Source: Ramlibacter algicola
Lineage (GTDB): Bacteria > Pseudomonadota > Gammaproteobacteria > Burkholderiales > Burkholderiaceae_C
Reading direction: 5' to 3'
Length of the DNA: 64,000 nt
Assembly (NCBI RefSeq): GCF_016641735.1
Contig: NZ_JAEDAO010000001.1
Span: forward strand, 3,906,001-3,970,000
Part shown: positions 56,831 to 64,000 of the stretch, piece by piece
Layout of the letters: each line of letters starts with the position of its first letter
Numbering within the stretch: the stretch's first letter is position 1
Made by a program: the position numbers and the translations under genes
Notes under the pieces: generated by a model
Database searches by the model: none
Seen by the model: the letters and a program-made list of their open reading frames with translations, nothing else
Told to the model about the DNA's origin: nothing

Positions 56831-58525
56831 TCAGTCGTGGGCGTAGATGTCGACGTCCTTGGTCTCGCGCACGAAGATCATGCCGATGACGAAGCACGCG
56901 GCCGCCACGATGACGGGGTACCAGAGGCCGTAGTAGATGTCGCCGGTGGCCGCCACCATGGCGAACCACAGCGTCGGCAGCATGCCGCCGAACCAGCCGT
57001 TGCCGATGTGGTACGGCAGGCTCATCGACGTGTAGCGGATGCGGGTCGGGAACATCTCCACCAGCATGGCCGCGATCGGGCCGTACACCATCGTCACCAG
57101 GATCACCAGGTAGACCAGGATGGCCAGCACCATCACGGTGTTCATCTTGCCCTTGTCCGCCGGCTGCGTCAGGCCGTTGGCCTTGGCCGCGTCGCCGACC
57201 TGCTTGCGGAAGTCGTCGATCGACTTCTTGGCCTCCGGCGCGAACGCGTTGCGCTTCTCGTTCAGGGCGCCGGTGGGCGCGCTGATCGTCTTGTCGCCGA
57301 TCGTGATGGTGGCCGGGCTGCCGGCGGCGCCAGCCTTGTTCTCGTACGGGATGTACGACTGGGCCAGGGCGCGCTTGGCGATGTCGCAGGAGCTCAGGAA
57401 GTCGATCTCACGCGCGATCGGGCTGCCCTGGAACGAGCACTGCGCCGGGTCGGCGGTGACCGTCACGTGCGCCTTCTGCTGCGCGCCGTACAGGCCGGGG
57501 TTGGCGGCCTCGAGCAGCTTGGGGAACACGAAGAAGTAGGTCAGGGTGGCGAGCAGCAGGCCGGCCATGATGATCGGCTTGCGGCCGATCCTGTCGGACA
57601 GCGCGCCGAAGACGACGAAGAACGGCGTGCCGATCAGCAGCGACGCGGCGATCAGCAGGTTGGCCGTGGTCACGTCGACCTTGGCCATCGTCGTCATGAA
57701 GAACAGGGCCTGGAACTGGCCCGTGTACCAGACGACGGCCTGGCCGGCGGTCAGGCCCAGCAGGGCCAGGATCACGATCTTCAGGTTCTTCCACTGGCCG
57801 AAGGACTCGGACAGCGGCGCCTTGGACGTCTTGCCCTCGGCCTTCATCTTCTGGAACGCGGGCGACTCGTTCAGCGACAGCCGGATCCACACCGAGATCA
57901 TCAGCAGCAGCAGCGAGACCAGGAACGGAATGCGCCAGCCCCACTCGGCGAAGTCCTTGGGCGTCATGCTTTCGCGCACGCCCAGGATCACCAGCAGCGA
58001 CAGGAACAGGCCCAGCGTCGCCGTGGTCTGGATCCACGAAGTGTAGGCACCGCGCTTGCCGTGCGGCGCGTGCTCGGCGACATAGGTCGCGGCACCGCCG
58101 TACTCACCACCGAGGGCCAGGCCCTGCAGCAGCCGTAGCGCGATCAGGATGATCGGCGCGGCGACGCCGATGCTGGAGTAACCGGGCAGCAGGCCGACGA
58201 TGAACGTCGACGCGCCCATGATCAGGATGGTGACCAGGAACGTGTACTTGCGGCCGATCATGTCGCCGAGGCGGCCGAACACGATCGCGCCGAAGGGGCG
58301 CACCAGGAAGCCGGCGGCGAATGCGAGCAGCGCGAAGATGTACGCCGACGTCGGGTCCAGGCCAGCGAAGAACTGGGTCGCGATGATCGCGGCCAGCGAG
58401 CCGTACAGGTAGAAGTCGTACCACTCGAACACCGTGCCGAGCGACGAGGCGAAGATGACTTTCTTCTCCTCGGCGGTCATCGGCCGCGAAACGGTGCCGG
58501 CGGTGGCGGTTGCCGTGGTTGCCAT
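56831..58525 (-). CDS. MFS transporter of the metabolite:proton symporter (MHS) family
   Basis: 564 residues from the ATG at 58525 (GGAGAC upstream). Twelve helices; TVFEWYDFYLYGSLA, GRLGDMIGRKYT and LQGLALGGEYGGAATYVAEH are MHS/ProP-like signatures. An unusually large soluble loop (about residues 338-460) lies between helices 9 and 10, with two cysteines (C363, C380), and probably faces the periplasm. Substrate candidates are carboxylates or osmolytes; no neighbour points to one. A strong terminator follows. Confidence 0.87.
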   Translation of the reverse strand: MATTATATAGTVSRPMTAEEKKVIFASSLGTVFEWYDFYLYGSLAAIIATQFFAGLDPTSAYIFALLAFAAGFLVRPFGAIVFGRLGDMIGRKYTFLVTILIMGASTFIVGLLPGYSSIGVAAPIILIALRLLQGLALGGEYGGAATYVAEHAPHGKRGAYTSWIQTTATLGLFLSLLVILGVRESMTPKDFAEWGWRIPFLVSLLLLMISVWIRLSLNESPAFQKMKAEGKTSKAPLSESFGQWKNLKIVILALLGLTAGQAVVWYTGQFQALFFMTTMAKVDVTTANLLIAASLLIGTPFFVVFGALSDRIGRKPIIMAGLLLATLTYFFVFPKLLEAANPGLYGAQQKAHVTVTADPAQCSFQGSPIAREIDFLSSCDIAKRALAQSYIPYENKAGAAGSPATITIGDKTISAPTGALNEKRNAFAPEAKKSIDDFRKQVGDAAKANGLTQPADKGKMNTVMVLAILVYLVILVTMVYGPIAAMLVEMFPTRIRYTSMSLPYHIGNGWFGGMLPTLWFAMVAATGDIYYGLWYPVIVAAACFVIGMIFVRETKDVDIYAHD

Positions 58526-58594
58526 GCGGTTGTCTCCATTCGCGCCCGGACTCGGGCACGTGGCGGGCATTCTTGGAGTGGGGACTGACCGCGC

Positions 58595-58628
58595 GCTTGC
58601 GCCAAACCAACGCAGGCTTGCGCCAAAC
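58595..58628. promoter_or_regulatory. 13-base direct repeat upstream of the MHS transporter gene
   Basis: GCTTGCGCCAAAC occurs at 58595-58607 and again at 58616-58628, exactly 21 bases apart (two helical turns), about 70 bases before the transporter ATG. The spacing suggests an operator for a dimeric regulator; the regulator is unknown. Confidence 0.45.
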
Positions 58629-58696
58629 TGAACCGGCTCTGACGATTTCAGGTGAAACCCGCAGGCTCGCTTTCGCGATGCGGGAAATCGCAGGGC

Positions 58697-59329
58697 TCAA
58701 CCGCGGGCGGGGCGCACCAAGGCTGACGTGGGCCGGGTGGCGGCGTCCCAGGTTGTTGCAAACCAGGCGTCGCCCAGCAGGTACGCGCGGAGCATCGACA
58801 ACGCGTCGAAGCCCCAGAACAGCTTGTCGTCGACCGCGAAGGTCGGCACGCCGAACAGGCCGCGCGCGATCGCGTCGTTGGTCGCCTGCTTCAACGCGTT
58901 CTTCACGTCGTCGGATGCGGGATCGCGTCCGGGCGCGAGTTGTTGCTGCAAGGCCTGCACGCGCGCTGCATCGGCTGCGTCCGCGCCACCGCGCCACGCG
59001 TGGCGGAAGATCGTCTCGCACACGAAGCGGTTCGGCCCACACGCGATCGCCAGCCGCAGCAGCGCGAGTGGATTGAACGGGTGCGCGGACGGCATCTGCA
59101 TCGGGATGCCGTGCTCGTGCGCCTGCCACAGCACCTGCCGGTAGGTCCACTCGCGCTTGCCGGGAATCTCCGCCGGCCCCAGCTGCCCGTGGTGCTTGAG
59201 CAGCCCCGCGAACAGGATCGGCTGGTACGTCACCGAATGGCTCACGCCCTCCAGCGCCGCCGGCAGTTTCTCGAACGCGAGGTACGCGTACGGGGAGATG
59301 AAGTCCAGGTAGAAGGTGATGTGCTTCAT
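58697..59329 (-). CDS. 2-hydroxychromene-2-carboxylate isomerase / DsbA-like GST-kappa family
   Basis: 210 residues from the ATG at 59329. ITFYLDFISPYAYLAFE is the N-terminal glutathione-site motif of the family, with a serine as catalytic residue. FGVPTFAVDDKLFWG is the cis-proline segment. Family members isomerise aromatic intermediates (naphthalene pathway) or act on glutathione adducts, but no aromatic catabolic genes are here. The start codon overlaps the stop of the DUF1289 gene (ATGA), and its ribosome binding site GGAGGA lies in a class B repeat. Confidence 0.85.
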   Translation of the reverse strand: MKHITFYLDFISPYAYLAFEKLPAALEGVSHSVTYQPILFAGLLKHHGQLGPAEIPGKREWTYRQVLWQAHEHGIPMQMPSAHPFNPLALLRLAIACGPNRFVCETIFRHAWRGGADAADAARVQALQQQLAPGRDPASDDVKNALKQATNDAIARGLFGVPTFAVDDKLFWGFDALSMLRAYLLGDAWFATTWDAATRPTSALVRPARG

Positions 59330-59610
59330 GGTTGTCCTCCCTCTCCCTCCGGGAGAGGGCTGGGGTGAGGGCGGCCCCCGGCGATCGCATCCGCACGCAG
59401 CTTCAACTGCTCCCACACCTCGCGCTTCTGCTCGTCGCTCGACGCGCCCCACCCCACCACTTCGTCGATCGTGCGCAGGCAGCCTTCGCAGAACCCGGAC
59501 GCGAGGTCGATGCGGCACACGTCGTTGCACGGCGACGGCACGCGCTCGTCGGCCGCCAGTGCCTGCACCTTCGGCCACTCGCCTTGCACGTGGCGCGCGG
59601 CGTCGATCAC
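59326..59610 (-). CDS. DUF1289 domain protein with repeat-encoded C-terminus
   Basis: 94 residues from the GTG at 59610, which overlaps the YbaK stop (GTGA). The DUF1289 core is a cysteine-rich knuckle, SPCNDVCRIDLASGFCEGC, with four cysteines, probably a metal site; RTIDEVVGWG follows. The last 17 residues (GRPHPSPLPEGEGGQP and neighbours) are encoded by the class B repeat and are not part of the family. The stop overlaps the next gene by 4 bases. The role is unknown. Confidence 0.78.
   Translation of the reverse strand: MIDAARHVQGEWPKVQALAADERVPSPCNDVCRIDLASGFCEGCLRTIDEVVGWGASSDEQKREVWEQLKLRADAIAGGRPHPSPLPEGEGGQP
59336..59373. repeat. Class B repeat at the DUF1289/isomerase junction
   Basis: One unit, CTCTCCCTCCGGGAGAG with the GGGGTGAGGG tail. 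It encodes the tail of the DUF1289 protein and supplies the GGAGGA ribosome binding site of the isomerase gene. Confidence 0.85.
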
Positions 59611-60110
59611 GCCGGCGTCTCCTTCGTCACGTCCGCCACCGGCGCGCCGGTGAGCCGCTCCAGGTCCTGCGGCCGCAGCTTGAACACGCCGTGCGGGTGG
59701 CCCGCGGCCGCCCACACCTCGTCGAAGCGGAACAGGTCGCGGTCGATCAGCGTGACCGGCGGCTGCACGTGCCCCACCGGCGACACGCCGCCGATCGAGT
59801 AGCCGGTGCGCGCCTTCACGAACTCGGCATCCGCGCGGCCGGTCTTGCCGACCAGCGCGTCGACTTTCTTCTCGTCGACGCGGCGGTCGCCCGAGGCGAT
59901 CACCAGCACCGCCGCGTCGTCGCTCTTGCGGCGGAAGATGATGCTCTTGGCGATCTGCCCCACCGCGATGCCCAATGCATCGGCGGCCTGTTGCGCCGTG
60001 CGCGCGGCGTCGTCGAGCAGCACGGGCGCGTGCGGATGGCCCGCGTCCTGCAGCACGCGGGCGACGCGTTGCACGCCTTCGGGGAGGGAGGTGAGTTCAG
60101 CGCCGCACAT
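59607..60110 (-). CDS. YbaK/ProX-type aminoacyl-tRNA deacylase
   Basis: 167 residues from the ATG at 60110, or 170 from 60119. The family removes wrongly attached amino acids (for example Ala or Cys from tRNA-Pro). AQIAKSIIFRR-like sequence occurs as GQIAKSIIFRRK and the substrate loop TGYSIGGVSPVG is typical. A GACAAT box overlaps the longer start at 7 bases before 60110, supporting the shorter form. It is followed by the DUF1289 gene with GTGA overlap. Confidence 0.87.
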   Translation of the reverse strand: MCGAELTSLPEGVQRVARVLQDAGHPHAPVLLDDAARTAQQAADALGIAVGQIAKSIIFRRKSDDAAVLVIASGDRRVDEKKVDALVGKTGRADAEFVKARTGYSIGGVSPVGHVQPPVTLIDRDLFRFDEVWAAAGHPHGVFKLRPQDLERLTGAPVADVTKETPA

Positions 60111-60117
60111 GGTCCGC

Positions 60118-60123
60118 ATTGTC
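60118..60123 (-). promoter_or_regulatory. -10-like GACAAT box before the YbaK-type gene
   Basis: On the minus strand GACAAT is 7 bases before the ATG at 60110, at the edge of the adjoining class A repeat, which supplies part of the hexamer. Confidence 0.35.
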
Positions 60124-60190
60124 GTCCCCGCGGAGGCGGGGACCCATCGCTTCCAGGGAAGCGGTGGATTCCCGCCTTCGCGGGAATGAC
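60121..60190. repeat. Class A REP-like repeat (two-hairpin unit)
   Basis: Palindromes GTCCCCGCGGAGGCGGGGAC and ATTCCCGCCTTCGCGGGAAT with the ACCCATCGCTT/AAGCGGTGG spacer. It ends 2 bases from the HMG-CoA lyase stop and lies upstream of the YbaK-type gene. Confidence 0.9.
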
Positions 60191-60192
60191 GA

Positions 60193-61101
60193 CTAGCCTG
60201 CCCTCTTGTTCAGGATCGCGGTCGACGCCCGCGAGTTCGGCTTGCGCTGCAGGAAGTCGCTGATGTACTTGCCGGCGTCGACCAGCTTGTCGAGGTCGAT
60301 GCCGGTCTGGATGCCCATGCCGTGCAGCATGTAGACGACGTCCTCGGTCGCGACGTTGCCGGTGGCACCCTTGGCGTACGGGCAGCCGCCCAGGCCGGCC
60401 GACGAGGTGTCGTATTGCCAGATGCCCATCTCCAGGCTGGCGAGCGTGTTGCCCAGCGCCTGGCCGTAGGTGTCGTGGAAGTGGCCCGAGATCGCGTCGA
60501 TGTCGTAGTGCTTCAGCGCCGCTTCCATCGCGGCCTGCACCTTGCGCGGCGTGCCGACGCCGATGGTGTCGGCGACGCCGATGTGCTGTACGCCGATGTC
60601 CTTCATCAGCCGAGCGACGTGGCCCACGCGCTCGGGCGCGACCTCGCCTTCGTACGGGCAGCCGACCGCGCACGAGATCGCGCCACGCACCGTGATGCCG
60701 TGCTTGCGGGCCGCCTCGACCACCGGGCGGAAGCGCTCGATGCTCTCGTCGATCGAGCAGTTGATGTTCTTCTGGCTGAACGCCTCGCTGGCGGCGCCGA
60801 ACACGACGATCTCGTCCGGCTTGCTGGGCAGCGCGGCCTCGAAGCCCTTCATGTTGGGCGTCAGCACCGAGTAGCGCACGCCCGGCTTGCGCTGGATGCC
60901 CGCCATCACCTCGACGGCGTCGGCCATCTGCGGCACCCACTTGGGCGACACGAAGCTGGTGACCTCGATCTCGGTGAGGCCGGCGTCCTGCAGGCGGTGC
61001 ACCAGGCCGATCTTCACTTCGGCGGGCACGGCGCCCTTCTCGTTCTGCAGGCCGTCGCGCGGGCCGACGTCGACGAGCTTGACCTTCGATGGCAATTGCA
61101 T
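60193..61101 (-). CDS. mvaB: Hydroxymethylglutaryl-CoA lyase
   Basis: 302 residues. It cleaves HMG-CoA to acetoacetate and acetyl-CoA, the last step of leucine catabolism. The N-terminal VDVGPRDGLQNEK holds catalytic Arg/Asp residues; the signature HFHDTYGQALGN and the catalytic-cysteine segment GLGGCPYAKGATGNVATED are intact. In the same orientation lie a 2-hydroxyacid dehydrogenase and the methylcrotonyl-CoA carboxylase alpha gene, which fits a leucine-degradation cluster. Confidence 0.95.
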   Translation of the reverse strand: MQLPSKVKLVDVGPRDGLQNEKGAVPAEVKIGLVHRLQDAGLTEIEVTSFVSPKWVPQMADAVEVMAGIQRKPGVRYSVLTPNMKGFEAALPSKPDEIVVFGAASEAFSQKNINCSIDESIERFRPVVEAARKHGITVRGAISCAVGCPYEGEVAPERVGHVARLMKDIGVQHIGVADTIGVGTPRKVQAAMEAALKHYDIDAISGHFHDTYGQALGNTLASLEMGIWQYDTSSAGLGGCPYAKGATGNVATEDVVYMLHGMGIQTGIDLDKLVDAGKYISDFLQRKPNSRASTAILNKRAG

Positions 61102-61141
61102 GGCTGTCTTCCTGGGGGTGAGGGCTGCCTCGTGAGGGCTT

Positions 61142-62062
61142 TCAGTATCCGCGCTTCAGATCGACCACGCCGGCGACGGGTTCTCCACGCTCCAGCGCGC
61201 GGATCTTGCCGGCGATCTGCTCGATGCTCGCGTCGCGGTCGGTGCGCGCCGACGTGTGCGGCGTCAGCACGATCTTCGGATGCGTCCAGAACGGATGGTC
61301 GGCCGGCGGCGGCTCTTGCCGCAACACGTCGATCGACGCCCCGGCGAGATGCCCTTCGTCCAGCAGCGCCAGCAGGTCGGCTTCGACGAGGTGCCCGCCG
61401 CGCGCGACGTTGATGAGGTAGCCGCCGCGCTGCAAACGCCCGAGCGTGGCGCGGTCGAGGATGCCTTCGGTCTGCGGCGTCAGCGGCAACAGGCACACCA
61501 GGATGCGCGTCGCGGCGAGGAAATCCTGGAAGCCCTGCTCGCCCGAATGGCAGCGCACGCCCTCGACCTCGCGCGGCGTGCGGGACCAGCCGACCACCGG
61601 GAAGTCGAACTGGCGCAGCGCCTGGGCCACGCGCGTGCCCAGCACGCCGAGCCCCATCACGCCGACCGGGAAGTCTTCTCGCCGGCGTGGCTTGCGGAAC
61701 GCCCACTGCCCTTGGCGCACCGCGGCTTCGTACGCATCGAACTCGCGGAAGTGCCGGATGGCCGCATGGCACACGTACTCGGCCATCTGCACCGACATGC
61801 CGGCGTCGTCGAGGCGCACGAGCTTCGCGCCCGGCGGCAACTGCAGCTTCAGCAGTGCATCGACGCCGGCGCCGGTGTTGAAGATCGCCTTGAGCTGCCG
61901 CTGCTCGTCGAACAGCTGCTGCGGCGGCGCCCACACCACGACGTAATCCGCCGGTGGCGCACCTGGCGCCCATTCGCTGACCTCGGCATCGGGCAACGCG
62001 GTCTTCAGGCCGTCGACCCAGGGAGCGGCCTTGGTGGCGGGGGCGTAGTAGTAGATGCGCAT
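61142..62062 (-). CDS. 2-hydroxyacid dehydrogenase (GhrA-like)
   Basis: 306 residues. NAD(P)-binding motif VMGLGVLGTRVAQAL; catalytic arginine in NVARGGHLVE, glutamate in LRQEPPP and histidine in LTPHTSA. The overall length and absence of a long N-terminal domain match glyoxylate/hydroxypyruvate reductase A. It lies between the carboxylase and HMG-CoA lyase genes, but neither leucine nor isovalerate pathways need such an activity, so the link may be positional only. The ATG has no strong ribosome binding site. Confidence 0.88.
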   Translation of the reverse strand: MRIYYYAPATKAAPWVDGLKTALPDAEVSEWAPGAPPADYVVVWAPPQQLFDEQRQLKAIFNTGAGVDALLKLQLPPGAKLVRLDDAGMSVQMAEYVCHAAIRHFREFDAYEAAVRQGQWAFRKPRRREDFPVGVMGLGVLGTRVAQALRQFDFPVVGWSRTPREVEGVRCHSGEQGFQDFLAATRILVCLLPLTPQTEGILDRATLGRLQRGGYLINVARGGHLVEADLLALLDEGHLAGASIDVLRQEPPPADHPFWTHPKIVLTPHTSARTDRDASIEQIAGKIRALERGEPVAGVVDLKRGY

Positions 62063-62089
62063 GCAGCTAGTTTGTCATTGCGGCACTCC

Positions 62090-62176
62090 GTCATTCCCGC
62101 GCAGGCGGGAATCCACCGCTTCCCCTCAGCATCCGCGAAAGCGAAAGCGATGGGTCCTCGCCTTCGCGGGGACGAC
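62090..62176. repeat. Class A REP-like repeat (two-hairpin unit)
   Basis: Palindromes ATTCCCGCGCAGGCGGGAAT and GTCCTCGCCTTCGCGGGGAC with the CCACCGCTT/AAAGCGATGG spacer. It begins 3 bases after the carboxylase stop. Confidence 0.9.
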
Positions 62177-62179
62177 GGG

Positions 62180-64000
<1,821 letters not shown>

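Overview
The window is high-GC, densely packed chromosomal DNA from a betaproteobacterium. The best fit is the family Comamonadaceae (Ramlibacter/Variovorax-like). The reasons are the housekeeping gene set and its order (rplM-rpsI near erpA and bactofilin, ahcY-tlyA-metF behind an SAH riboswitch, phoH-ybeY), a Bug-family solute receptor, and a four-ATPase UvrA. I see no tRNA or rRNA gene, CRISPR array, insertion sequence or prophage, and no intergenic gap over 300 bases.

Layout. 1-5.8 kb: end of an MgtC-like protein, a GST, cca, a ROK kinase, DUF2905, a MidA-like methyltransferase, and a pteridine-reductase-like SDR coupled to folB. 5.8-10.2 kb: two paralogous DUF4136 lipoproteins flanking an MFS carrier and ttcA, then a histidine phosphatase. 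10.1-17.4 kb: a D-threonine-aldolase-type PLP enzyme, an S9 peptidase, a membrane fusion of a fatty-acid-hydroxylase domain with a YhhN/lysoplasmalogenase domain, an unknown membrane protein and a rhomboid protease. 17.4-22.4 kb: ruvAB, an orphan sensor kinase back-to-back with phoH, and ybeY. 22.5-31.4 kb: dtd, a CDF transporter, tyrS, an M23 peptidase, anmK, erpA, bactofilin, a DUF6776-like protein, rpsI-rplM and rlmJ. 31.4-36 kb: a Tsx/OmpK-type porin, then the SAH-riboswitch operon ahcY-tlyA-metF-rlpA. 36-43.8 kb: a stand-alone ATP-dependent ligase and a stand-alone LigD-type polymerase domain, prfC, an S41 protease lipoprotein, a HAD phosphatase and a PhnD-like receptor. 43.8-54.5 kb: a C26 amidohydrolase, a Bug receptor, a GH5 glycosidase lipoprotein and the 1972-residue UvrA. 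54.7-64 kb: a LuxR regulator facing a methyltransferase, an MHS-type carrier, and a leucine-catabolism stretch (methylcrotonyl-CoA carboxylase alpha, a 2-hydroxyacid dehydrogenase, HMG-CoA lyase) running into YbaK, DUF1289 and a GST-kappa-like isomerase.

Below gene level, three families of dispersed palindromic repeats stand out. Class A (paired REP-like hairpins) and class C (about 100-175 bp inverted repeats rich in GCAGAG/CTCTGC) nearly always begin within about 30 bases of a stop codon. Class B (CCCTCTCCC/GGGAGAGGG) lies inside coding sequence in all four places and is read in the same frame each time: three UvrA linkers and the tail of the DUF1289 protein. One class A unit has entered the biotin carboxylase domain of the carboxylase. 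A second pattern is a -10-like hexamer 6-7 bases before the start codon with no ribosome binding site, seen at nine genes, which suggests many leaderless messages.

Functions and coordinates come from reading the sequence and from knowledge of protein families. No database search was possible.
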